Below, piece after piece: positions 44,926 through 56,239 of a stretch of 64,000 nucleotides of DNA (positions within the stretch are counted from its first letter, which is position 1; each line of letters starts with the position of its first letter). Below the pieces are notes generated by a model, which saw only the letters and a program-made list of their open reading frames with translations, made no database searches and was not told where the DNA came from. A program made the translations under genes and the position numbers. The stretch comes from Pyxicephalus adspersus (taxonomy: Eukaryota; Chordata; Amphibia; Anura; Pyxicephalidae): NCBI RefSeq assembly GCF_032062135.1, contig NC_092862.1, positions 94,819,248-94,883,247 of the forward strand. Reading direction: 5' to 3'.

Positions 44926-45560
44926 AATATTAATATTACCTGCTGCTATGATTTAGTGATCTCCAAACGTCTTATAGGGAATATCAGATCCTGTTTTTTT
45001 TACAGACATAACCTAAGAAATGTTAATATATTGTTTTGCTTTTGGTAAAGTTTGTCCTTACATTTAAAAAATTAGAGAATATTAAAATATAGATAAAAAA
45101 ACATTAGAGAAGAAAATTAAAAATAAAAAAAACAAAAAAAAAATGAGAGAAACAAACATTTGTAGTTTTGTATGGAAATGTGTTTTATAATTGCATCCTT
45201 GTGTGATAAATACAATGAAAAGAATAATTGGTATATTTTGGCATCAGGAGTAAAGGCATTGTTGTCAAATTGATCTGTATCTTCCTCACTCCTGTAGTTT
45301 TTTGCAAGAAGACTTCAGTGAGTGAGCTATTTCAATTATGTCACAGCTCTGCTCTCAGCAGTGATGATTTTTACAAGGTAAACGTTTGCAAATTCATTTG
45401 GTGCAGATAAAAAGTACTTTTATCTTTTGTGCCATCTCATAAATATAATTAGTGACAATTTTTGTACCCAGAATCATGCTTTAAACTAAATGTCGCATGT
45501 GTAACTGTAAATTACTATTTTTATTGACCTACTAGCATAAAACTTCTCATCTCACTAGCA
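44926..45560. other. AT-rich non-coding stretch
   Basis: No gene. A-rich tracts at 45070-45150. Confidence 0.45.
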
Positions 45561-45565
45561 AGACA

Positions 45566-45720
45566 ACGGTGGTGGCTGTGAGCTGTACTCATCATCCATG
45601 AATCATGAATCCATGAATATTGTTTCTAGGTTTATCCTAATAGACTGAGCCGGATTTAATAATGCTTGGCAAGGCTGGGGAGCTTTCATCAGTGAAGCTG
45701 GGTGATCCATCAAACCTGTA
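45566..45720. repeat. Duplicated segment, copy 1 (without insertion), ending in family P sequence
   Basis: ACGGTGGTGGCTGTGAGCTG, TGAATCCATGAATATTG, TTCTAGGTTTATCCTAATAG, then the family P start GGATTTAATAATGCTTGGC and TTCATCAGTGAAGCTGGG. It matches 46641-46732 joined to 47407-47444. Confidence 0.8.
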
Positions 45721-46363
45721 ACGTTTTCCAGCATTAACCCTGCGATTTAACGTTGCAAGGATTATCTATTATGCTCAAAAACGTGTATTATGCCTCAAGA
45801 AAATGCCCTGGTGTAGACTAGCCCACTGAGATGCATTGGAATTTCAAACATGGGCTTGTAAAGCCTCAGGTTAAAAACTGGGGAAATGTCCATGTAGACC
45901 AAGCCTAAAGAAATCAAGAATCCTATCAAAAATAGATTTTTACTTGTTCAAAGTACTTGAAGTAATCTGGAATCTTTATTCCACCTCTATGTACAATTTA
46001 CAAGGCTTGCACAATCGATTGTACAATGTATTGTACTGTACAGTGCCACAGAGGATGGAGATATATAAATAATGGTGATATATAAATTATTAATAATAAT
46101 GATAATATAGAAGGATGAAATGCGCCACAATTCGATTCCTGCAACATTAGCATATACCAGTAATAGAAGTTCAGAAATAACGCTTGCTAGGTGGTGCCTA
46201 ATTGCCACTTGTCTTGTTAAGAAACAGAAAGGAAGTAAATATACTATGCAACCTTCCAAAGCTAAGTATTTTGGCTTCCTCCAACTATTCTATAATATCC
46301 TGCCAGTTAGTGTCCACAATAGTTGGTTTGTGCACAAGCTTATGTAGACATACCATAAAGTTG
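45721..46363. other. Non-coding stretch with a retroposon-tail-like patch
   Basis: No gene. 46030-46115 (CAGTGCCACAG, then ATATATAAAT and AATAATAATGATAAT) resembles the SINE tail but is too eroded for a firm call. Confidence 0.4.
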
Positions 46364-46518
46364 TACCACGCATGCGCGGAGAGCAGTGTGTCACTCAAAG
46401 GGGAAGACACTTTCCCCACAGTTACATCATGATGCCAGAACCCGCCCGCCACCCTGAGCCTGCGATCGGGGCATACCAGCCAGAGCCACAGACCACCAAA
46501 ATTGGCAACCACTGCCCT
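46364..46518 (-). mobile_element. Fragment of the GC-rich hAT seen at 20251
   Basis: Inverted relative to 20251-20642: ACGCATGCGCGGAGAGCAGT, GTGTCACTCAAAGGGGAAGA, ATGATGCCAGAACCCGCC and GAGCCTGCGATCGGGG correspond to its right two thirds. No terminus is retained. Confidence 0.6.
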
Positions 46519-46640
46519 TGTAGACCTGTATACAGCACAATCTTTTTCTTAAAAAAGTTATTCAATAAGCAGCAGTTTACAATACTAAAATCTATGTTTC
46601 TGAAGTAACTAGACAAAAAACCTGCAGCGAATACATTTGA

Positions 46641-47444
46641 ACGGTGGTGGCTGCAAGCTGTACTCATCCTTGAATCCATGAGTTGGTGGATGGTTCTAGG
46701 TTTATCCTGAAAGACTGAGCCTGATTTATTAACCTCCCTAGCGGTTCATTTCTTTCCGGTTTTATATGTCTAAAAGCGGTACATTGTTTTTCATGAAAAT
46801 TTATTTTACTGTATAATATAATAGAATGAGTATAATAAAGTTTGAAACACAAAATCATGTAAAAAATAATATAATTATATATAAATATAATATAATATAT
46901 TATAATATTATAATATAATTATAAATAATAAATTGAATAAATTAAAAAATCTATATATTTAAAAAAAATGTTTTAATTTTTTTTTTAATTTTTAAAAAAA
47001 ATACATATTATACTCATACTATTATATATACTGTAAAATAATGTTCTTGAAAACAATGTACTGCTTTTACACATATAAATCCAATGTATTGCATTCAATA
47101 CAGTTATTTTGTATTGAATGCAATACAAATGGATTTTGAATTTCCCGCCCTGCCGGCAACATACACATGCACCAACGTCACTGGGAACTCCCCCGGTTAC
47201 TAATCAGGTGCAGAAGCCGGCCAGAGGAAGAAGGAAAAGGACAGAGATTGCGGCAATGGACGACGTGGGACGCCGGTGGATCAGGTAAGGCTGTATTTAC
47301 TTACCTTCCCATAGGTTTACATACCCCGAGTGTGACTCGGGGTTACCGCTTTCAGCAATTTTTTTCTACCCCGAGTCACACTCGGGGTTACCGCTAGGAG
47401 GGTTAATGCTTGCAAAGGCTGAAGAGCTTCCATCAGTGAAGCTG
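46641..47444. repeat. Duplicated segment, copy 2, interrupted by a piggyBac-like element
   Basis: ACGGTGGTGGCTGCAAGCTG, TTGAATCCATGAGTTGG, TTCTAGGTTTATCCTGAAAG and CCTGATTTATTAA lead into the insertion; AATGCTTGCAAAGGCTGAAG and CATCAGTGAAGCTG continue after it. Confidence 0.8.
46733..47402. mobile_element. piggyBac-like non-autonomous element, TTAA-flanked
   Basis: Flanked by TTAA on both sides (46729-46732 and 47403-47406), with ends CCTCCCTAGCGGT and ACCGCTAGGAGG. No transposase; the 76-codon frame near the right end is spurious. The left half holds a long inverted repeat (46771-46840 with about 47006-47072) around a core of nearly pure A/T (46860-46998), then a smaller hairpin at 47084-47128. 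The right end carries two 19-base palindromes, CCCCGAGTGTGACTCGGGG (47324) and CCCCGAGTCACACTCGGGG (47369). The TTAA target and CCT start suggest piggyBac. Confidence 0.8.
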
Positions 47445-47722
47445 ATATGGAGGCTGGCAATAGTAGTCATTTGGCTTTCTTCAAATTACTTCAACACATT
47501 CTGAGTCACTCACCTAAAAAAGCATGTAGCAAAGTCAGAATCTCTGATCTGTATGTCTTTATAATGACAGCAATTAAAAATCAATGTATTTAAGGCACTG
47601 GAGTAGCATGGCAGCAAGGCAACCAGGTTTTTTGAAGAAGATGTAAATTAAGGCAGCCTAAATTTTTTTCTGAATAGGTTTCCTGTTACATATAATCATT
47701 TATGCAGTCTAATACACCAAAC

Positions 47723-48117
47723 CAGGGGTGTCAAACTCGAATACACAGTGGGCCAAAATTTAGACAAAGTTGCGGCCAAACCTGAAACTAAAAAAGCACC
47801 GCTACTACAATTCCCTGCGTCAAGAAAACAGTCCAATGTGGGGCCTAATGTTATGTTATGCTGGAACTCCCTCTTCACTGAAATAGCACCACTACTACAA
47901 AATTCCCTGCGTCTATAAAACAATCTAATGCGGGGCCATGCATAGGCAGGGAGGCTGCTGGTCTATAGACGTAAGTGATGCCGGGAATTGTAGTAGCGGC
48001 ACTAATTCAGTGCATCAGCAGGCCAGCTGCAAATCATATTTAGGATTCCTTTGGAGGCAAAAAAAAAGGACGTTGTGGGCCATATTTAGCCTGCAGGCCA
48101 TAGTTTGACACCCCCAG
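47723..48117. mobile_element. Small hAT element
   Basis: Ends CAGGGGTGTCAAACTCGAAT and ATAGTTTGACACCCCCAG, with flanking 8-mers CACCAAAC (47715-47722) and CACTAAAC (48118-48125), one mismatch apart. The inside carries two direct copies of CTACTACAATTCCCTGCGTC-type sequence and one inverted (GGGAATTGTAGTAGCGGC). 395 bp, non-coding. Confidence 0.85.
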
Positions 48118-48125
48118 CACTAAAC

Positions 48126-49344
48126 CAATAGGCATCCAGTGAACAGACATCATGAAGAATGACAATGCATGCAAATGCATTACATTTAGCTGTTGTGCTC
48201 TGTCAGCCAAATGTCTTGATGCAATACACAAATTAAAGAACACTATAATACATCTCAGCACGTGCAGCAGAACAGCCAGGGGTGAATGGAGCCTATGTGT
48301 TTTAAGCCTCATTTTAGCTACTTTTAGAGACATCTTTTTGTGTACAATTGTTGTTCTATCAATTCAATGCTAATGAGCAAATGAAGGCCTGTGTGACAGT
48401 CATGGCTCCATCCATAGATACAGTGGATACTGGAGTGATGTTACCCTTGCACAAAAAAATGTGCTACTGGAACACCAGGATAAAATAAAACATAGCCTAT
48501 GTATCTAAGAACTTACAAGCTGCAATACATTACATTTTTGGTTTTGGGTTTAGCTACATTGATATAAAAAATTTAAAGCCAAAAATTTTTTGACAAAATA
48601 TAGTTATTGGCTGAATTTCCATATATACTCATGTAATATCTTTCAAAGTAAAGAAACTATAATACATATTATCAAGCAGTTCACAACAGGAAATGAACAA
48701 TAAGCTTAGAAACAGGAAGGAAAATACATGTTAAAAGTTTGTCATTCTCTCCCCATTCTAATTTTCTCACCTAAAAACAGCTGAGCAAAACATCTGCCTG
48801 CTATGTCTTCATGTTTTCCTTCCATCAGCTTTTAAGTACTTATTTTTTCTGACACTTGGGGATCTATATAAATAAGAATACTCCAAATGACATAACAGAA
48901 GATTCTCGCTAAGTAATTGCAGAGTCTCCTCCCTGCATGACTTCAATCTCAAAACTCCAGATTATATAAATGTGTGAATAGAAGGAGAAATTATGTAATC
49001 TTAAATCTAAGATACACATATTATTTCAAAGTAAAATGCATTTTATTTTTATTAGCATTGGTAATTTCTGGTCATTTTTTCCATATGAACCCACTTTGAC
49101 ACCCTTCTTGTTTTATATACTGTAATAACAACATGGGAAAAGTTTACTATGGTTCAATAACAATGAGCTGTATGTTGCACTATTTCATTGGGATCATAAG
49201 TAATAAAAAGTGCTATTACTACTGTTAAGGAAAAATGTACCAAGACCTCGCAACAGCCCATTAACTCCAATACACTAGCCAAATTTAACTTAAAAGACTT
49301 TTTTTTACACTATTTCAATAAAAATCCCTTGTTATTTTTTAGTG
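48126..49344. other. AT-rich non-coding stretch
   Basis: No gene or element recognised. Confidence 0.45.
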
Positions 49345-49960
49345 TAAGGCCCTGATCCAGCAAAAGTACTTACCAGACACCAGTCCCCCTAACACAGCAC
49401 TGTTCGCCTTTAGCAAGCCCCCGCTCAGCCTCAGAAGACTGGTTGCATTTCCTAGCACACAGTGGCCCCCAGGACTTAGGACGCAAGGGATGGCGTCTGG
49501 GAAAATGCTGACAGAGGACCAGGAGCCCACAGATAATGCAGTACCAAGATTTCCACAGAGACAAGTCCAGAATACGGGGTCACAGGCAAAGGTCGGTCCA
49601 GGCAGCATACACTCACAGGGTCAGATTCAGGCAAGGTCAGCAACAGTAAATCAGACGAATTGCACACCAGCAGCAAGTTAGGCCAGTGTAACACTACCAC
49701 AGGCACTGGTGAATGCTACCAGAGAGGCTATAATAGCCCAGCAGCCAATAACAATGACAGGAACCAATCTGCCTCTAAAGTCCCCTTTAGCTGTGCACAG
49801 CCTCAGATTGTGTGCTGGGGATGCCAATAAAATACATCAGACTGCACAGCTAAGGGGAAGCAGGGGCTGCTATTTCTTTATTCTACTTGTTGCTACAAGT
49901 GACATTGCTGGACATATTAAGCCGTGTGGGATACTGCGGTGGCGCACAGCATGCAATGGC
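49345..49960 (-). mobile_element. LTR-like block (probable decayed LTR)
   Basis: A GC-richer island. Read on the minus strand it has GGCTATTATAGCC (TATA-like), then a CTG/CCT-rich run (CACCAGTGCCTGTG, TGCTGACCTTGCCTG, GCCTGGACCGACCTTTGCCT, GGACTTGTCTCTG), the style of R/U5 regions in amphibian LTR elements. Edges TGTAAGG... and ...CTGGACA are weak. No internal coding. Overlapping frames on both strands are composition artefacts. Confidence 0.4.
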
Positions 49961-52437
49961 TGTCAGTCACTGAATAGAAAACATTGGCCAGTGCCAGTGC
50001 ACACTATCAACTGCTAGCTATCAAAGTGTAAATGCAGATAAAGATTTCTAGAGCATACGGCATCATGCAAATAAATGTTAGTCTACATACCGTCGGTGGG
50101 CAACAGATAAACTAATTTCCCAGCTTGAAAAGTGCTTGTTAATTACTTGAATGTCACAACTGAAATAAAGGACCTACTACTGCTCACTTGAAGATGAATG
50201 CTTCATTCCTTTCCTATAATCCAATGACTTTCCTACCTAACTTAGCTGTGGAAGATAGGGAAGATATATATCCAAACACATTTTTTAAAAGTTTGTAAAA
50301 AAATGTTAACAGTCCTTAGCCAGATAATGTAGTTTAAATGTTTTAACCCTTGTTATATGTGCTGAATAAAGGATGTATTGAGTGCTTCTGGATATATTTT
50401 CTATTTTTAACGATTTGAGGCAACTAAATACAGGAAACATTGGACCTGCACCTGTGGATAAAGATAGTGAGTTGGATCCCATGTGGCAATCTCTTGATAT
50501 GCACAGCTGCCTCGTCTACATCTGCCTTTCCATTAATCATGGGGTTGACATATATTTTACATGTCTCTGCCTAATCAGCTATTGACCTGGGCTGGAACAA
50601 GGGTGTTTTTCATAGGTGTTCCCAGTTTCCTAATGCCATGCATGCCCAAATGGATGCAGCTTTTTTTCAAAATTCAGGAATGTATTATCGTGTGACTTGG
50701 TCAGAAGGAATAATAGCTTTTACCTCTTTAGCCTTGATTTTGTCCCTCTTGGGCAGACCAGATAAAGCACTAAATATAGCAGGATACTGCTGGGAGTTCT
50801 GGGGAATATTGCACCGGTTTAAGGCAAGCCTGATACTGAAAAGCTAGCTTTACTCAAATCTTCAGCTTGAATTTGCTAAGCAAGATTGGATTGGGGGCAT
50901 ACCTGAAATCTGAAATGTGGTTTAAAGTACTCTTTTAACTGCCATTAAAGCATCTAAATGTTTACATACCAATATTTTAAAAGCGGTTTGGCAGTTCTTG
51001 CTTGCTGAAATTCAGCTATTTTAGATAACATACACACATACTGTGATTGTATTTACTGTATGTAAACACATTATATATAAATATTACTTGTGTTTTAATG
51101 ATTGCATCTGAATAACAAATATAGGAATGAACAAATACTCTTCAGAAGATATATGCAAAAGATGTCTTGAAAATGATGCCAAAAACACACAAAATAACAT
51201 CTTAAAAATAAGGACTACGCAAAAAAAAAAAAAAAAATACTCACCTTGGTCCTGGCTACCAGGAGGTCTGAGTGACATCAATAAGCTTCTTGGGCACTAG
51301 AAATCCTGTGCACTTTTGCAGTGGATATATTATCACAGGATTTGTGTGTCTAGCAAAAGGCAGCAGTGGAACATAGTGATATCACTCATGCCTCTAGGAA
51401 GCGGAATTCCAGGAACATTTTATCTTTTTCGTTAAATCTTTATTTTTAAAAGTTGTTTTTATCACTTTTTTTCTTGCTTGAAAGGAGACTGGCAAGGAAG
51501 TGGATCTTTCATTTTTCATGGAATGTTCACTTTAAAAGTATTACTTTCGAGTGGACTTCAAAGTAACTCATTGTGCCAGTTATCAGTGTGCTTTATGTTA
51601 CAAAGAACTTTTCAAGCTCACTTTTTTGTTTGTCTGTTTTTAGTGTAGAGCTAAGTTTTACCCTTTTGTAGTATTTTTAGTCTTTTTATTACAATGGTTT
51701 TTCATTGTAAATGGTAAATAAAGATATGGGGAAAAGCTATATTTTTGTATCCACTTTGGTATATTGTATACATCACACAAAAGTCCATAATTCATTAAAA
51801 AAACTTATAAAGCAGACAAACACAATACATTTAGTAATATACATGGACAGCCAATTACTGTTATTAAGAAAAAAGTATTCAGGGAAATAAAAGTCTCACT
51901 AAGTCCTTCCTTCATTACAGATAAAAGCAGTTCTTAGTATCAAGAGATATTATTTAAATAAATTAATATGGTTTTAGTGTGTCTTTGAATGCATACATTT
52001 TATAACTGGGCAAAAACATTAAAAATCTTATACATCTTCCAAAGTCCAGTGTAAGGTTTATTGCCTCTATACCATAATAGGAATTGTTTTGTGATCATCA
52101 TTTCTGGCATAGAACTTAGGAATTACTAGAAGAAGAGATAACCTACTTGTCAGTCACAGGGACAATATCAAACTTAACGGTATTGACTTCATTAAAAGCA
52201 AACCTCCTGCAGGAACCTATATGTATAGTTTAGTTGCTCAGTAATAAATAAATCAGTAAATAGGAAACAAAGCAAAAAAAAATTATAGATCTGGAGACTA
52301 GCAAAATTATGTATTTTGCCATCTAGTAGTTTATGCCAAAGGCAACTCCAGTACCATGCCAAAAACAACCTATGTGACCAGCCGGAGAATCACATGCTAT
52401 TGGAGCTCGCACAAATATACTATGTGCAGTATAAATA
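49961..52437. other. Non-coding stretch
   Basis: No gene. An A-run lies at about 51220-51237. Several short frames without features. Confidence 0.45.
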
Positions 52438-53360
52438 TCTATAAAATTGGATCTATGTATGTATGTGTGTGTGTGTATGTTCCACCATCACTCGAAAACA
52501 TATAGAGACATTTAAACCAAACTTGCTAGACATATCACTCAGACTCATGTGAATGCACTGCTGATCTTTGTGCAGCTGTGCTATATGTCAGAGCAATATT
52601 TGGTGATCACTAAGAAACGCATGGAGACATTTCAACCAAACTTCTATGTTCCACTATCACTTGGAAAAGCATCAAGACATTTCAACCAAACTTGCCGGAC
52701 ATATGACACCGCTGATCTTCGTACAGCACTGTGGTATATGTCAGAGGTATATAAATGTATATTAATAGTGTGTGACTGTGGGGGACATTGGAGTGTCAGT
52801 TTCTCTGTACAGAGACTGATATATATAAATCTATATATATAAATTGTATGTATGTATGTATGTATGGATGTGTGTATGGGTGTATGTATGCGTGTATGTT
52901 CCACCACCACCTGAAACTGCAGGGAGACATTTCAACCAAACTTGTCATGCATATGACTGAGACTGAGATGTGAGTGCACCAGCCATCTTTGTACAGTGAT
53001 GTGCTATATGTCAGAGCTATATTTGAATGTATGTATGTTTGTATGTCATCACTAAGAAACGCATCAAGACATTTAAACCAAAATTTCTAGACTCGACTAG
53101 ACTTCTAGACTCGACACTTGCATGTATGTATGTATTGCTCCGTGACAGTGTGCTATTTGCTTATATTTTTACATACTTTTTTTTGGTCTCCTTCAAACTC
53201 TGAAGGAGTTTGCCGAGTCGATTGCCGAGTGCAATCAAAGGCAAAGAAATGAAACAACACAGTAGACAAGAAAATTACTATAGCTTTATTTGGTTCCTTT
53301 TCCTGTATAATATAAGATTGCAATAAATAAATACCCGGGCAACGCCAGGTAATCAGCTAA
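52438..53360 (+). mobile_element. Helitron-like element (copy 2), two 5' ends
   Basis: 5' terminus A then TCTATAAAATTGGATC (52438); 3' terminus ACCCGGGCAACGCCAGGT then AATCAGCTAA then T. A GC hairpin about 7 bases before CTRR and insertion between A and T fit Helitrons. A second 5'-like terminus, A then TCTATATATATAAATTG, lies at 52830 and is followed again by (TATG)n. Internal units with GGAGACATTTCAACC recur (52620, 52920), with shorter versions at 52503, 52674 and 53068. Just before the 3' end, CTCCTTCA and TGAAGGAG form a small hairpin (about 53190-53210). Non-coding. Confidence 0.6.
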
Positions 53361-55590
53361 TTACTGTAATGAAAAGGAGTAATTTACAATAAGAGACCCA
53401 GTGCTCAGAATGTACTATTACAAAAAATGTGCTTTAAAGTGTGCTAAGCTGGGGATTGCAAGAAACATTGAAAACCTCTTTAGAACACATGTGGCAAAAA
53501 GCATTCCACTTTATTTTGACAGCTTTTTTATTTCCATAAATATTTATGGACAATGCCTCTAATAAAAGTGAAATGTTTCTAATATTACCAGAGCAGCCGA
53601 AGGATAGGATTTACACAGATCCATAAAGACATCTGATTATAATGTAGAAACATATGGGTAATGGCGTTTTCTAAATGTGTTTTCACTTCATAAACTGTAC
53701 AAATAAAGTCCTTTACTTTTCTTATTCCATACTGAAGGCTTTTGTAAATCTCTTCTGAGGTGGAGTCTCATTATCTTCTAAAAATTTGTGACATCACTTC
53801 ATACTGCTTTTAGGATACATATAGAAGGTATATAAACTACATTTTATTTTAGGAAATATGGGAATCTGAAAATGTCAACAGGCTAACATTCTGAAGATGG
53901 TGAAGATGACTAAATCATTTTTGGATTGGTCTTCTATATACTAGCTTGACAATCATAGGACAAGACAGATAAAATGAAAGGTATAAATGATTGAACAGAT
54001 ATTCAAAAATGAACATTAATAACCCAAATTACAATAAATAAAAAATGTAATATGAAATATAATTGTTCTTTTGGTCCTAATCAACCCTGATGAAATGTCG
54101 AGATATAAAATTTATGTCAGCTGGTACAAGATTAGAGATGGGAGGATGTGTTCGTTTTAGTGGATATTTGATCTTAAGTGATCTTGAACCTACCGTCAAA
54201 CTCGATTGAGGTATATGGGAGTCAAATCTTCACTATCTAAGATTCTTGCTATGTTGGGGCTAAAAGGCAAACTTCTGTCAAAAGAGGCCTTCTTCTTTAT
54301 TTCTAATCTCTATTATTACATATTTCAAGCACCTGCATAGGATAACACCATAACACAAGACAAACATAACTCCTTTTACAATTAATTAAAATTATTTCAC
54401 AAAGCTCTCTTCTACAACACTATATAACGTGATAACTTCAGAATATATAATTAGGACACCTAAAAGTACAACTGAGTAGCCAAACCTCAGCTGAACATGC
54501 AATATCCATGGTTTGCAGCATCAGTATATTTAACTATTGATTTATAAAACTGTTTATTATAATTTATAATTTAAGTTTATTTTTTAACAAAGCAAAGGTT
54601 TGCTTTATTCCAAGCTATGGGCAAGTATGCTCAAAGAATTTGAAATCAAATATTTACATTATTATTGAAAAAGAAAATATTCTTGTAGTGCGTGTGTGTG
54701 AGGGGAGGAGGGTTAGCAGTACAGTCTTCTTTACCTTAATGTACAGGTCAAACCATCATCTGTTTTATATCTTTTCATTCATTTGCAACACAGCATGAAG
54801 TATCTGAATCTAGTAACACAGGGAGAACAGGACCCTGGACTCTGATAAAAATGAAGCAAAATTGAATTGAAAGTGAAAAAAAACAAGCTTTTGTTGTGGT
54901 GAATCACTTCATAAAAATATTTTATTTCAATGTTTGACTTACATTTTCGAACGCAAAACAGTATGAAAAGAGAAACAATGAAGATTTTAATTTTACAAAT
55001 TAGTAACCACAGGACATACCTGTCTGTAAGAAAACACAGGCTTATAACAATATTTTTACTATGAAAGCCATTGGGATGTTGTAAAACATTAAATGACCCT
55101 GGACTGGAACATACAGCACCTGCTGCACAAATCTATGTGTAGGAAAAGGTGTAACAATAAAAGCGCTGAACCTTTTCTAACTTGATGACTTCCTATGGTA
55201 TGCAAGAAGTTTAAGGTTTAGGTTTAGTCTCCAGTGTAAAACGAAGCAAAGTAAGGCTGCTGCATCTGTGCCGGTCACCAAGGACATAAACATGACTAGA
55301 CAAGCCAGACATTGAGCACAATATACTGGCAAATATGACTTATCCCATCAGTTATAGTAACTGTGATTGTTATGCAATAATGTTTTAATTTAATTCTTTA
55401 AAGGAAACAAAGTTTACATTTAATATCTGTTCATGTCAATATCCAGGATAGATCCAATTTTTTTGATACCTTTGGCCCTACCTAAAGTGGTCAAACAGTA
55501 ATTTAACAAATGAATCATGGTTAGGTTAGACTTAAAAGGTAACTCTACGCATTTTGTAATTTAATGATATAAAAAATGACTTTTTTATTG
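53361..55590. other. AT-rich non-coding stretch
   Basis: No gene. A patch at about 54135-54300 (GATATTTGATCTTAAGTGAT, CTCGATTGAGG) looks repeat-like but has no ends I can define. Confidence 0.4.
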
Positions 55591-55685
55591 CAATATGCAG
55601 ACACTGCAATCTTCAACTGCAAAAAATGGAAAATTCAGTATGGCCATCTGGATGCGTTCCGTTCATGCGTACAGAAACATAACCA

Positions 55686-56236
55686 TAAATGCCATTTCCT
55701 GCTTGTTTGAGTGGCTCACTGATATTTCCAGAAGTCTAAATACCAAAACTGATAGCACACAATACTTTCATATTTAACATAAGACATCAAGTTGGGAGGG
55801 CCATGGTAAAGTTAGTGCCTATGTATCTGCAGAGCATTTTTAAAATGAAATCTGTGAAAATGAACCTACATGTTTATTGGTCTATTCTATCTTGTCTATG
55901 CAGCAATTATTGGTCTATGCATAGGGAGTTGTGTCTCTACATCACATGAATGTATTATGGTAAGTGAAGGCCCAAAAACAATTAGGAGCTGCTATTAAAA
56001 ATTGGGGTGTCAGCTGCTTATCTTCAAACCAGAAGGATCTAGCTAAAATGCAGACAATACATCTAAATTACAAAGCAAATAAATACCTTACCCTGCTTGT
56101 TTGAGTGGTTCAATTATATTTCCAGAAGTCTACATACAAACATTGATAGTGCACAATACTCTCATATTTAAACTAAGACATCACTCATACTTCCAGTGAG
56201 TCAGTGAACCACTCAAACAAGCAGGGTAAGGTATTT
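55686..56236. repeat. Local direct duplication with a 32-bp inverted copy
   Basis: 55688-55786 (CCTGCTTGTTTGAGTGGCTC, TATTTCCAGAAGTCTA, AGCACACAATACTTTCATAT) recurs at 56093-56189 with scattered substitutions. The start of the second copy (56081-56112) is present again, perfectly inverted, at 56205-56236. Family unknown; possibly a foldback MITE and its truncated twin. Confidence 0.8.
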
Positions 56237-56239
56237 ACT

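Noticed and set aside
49339..49706. Frames of 63-89 codons on both strands
   Set aside because: They are a product of the GC-richer LTR-like block; no protein similarity recognised.
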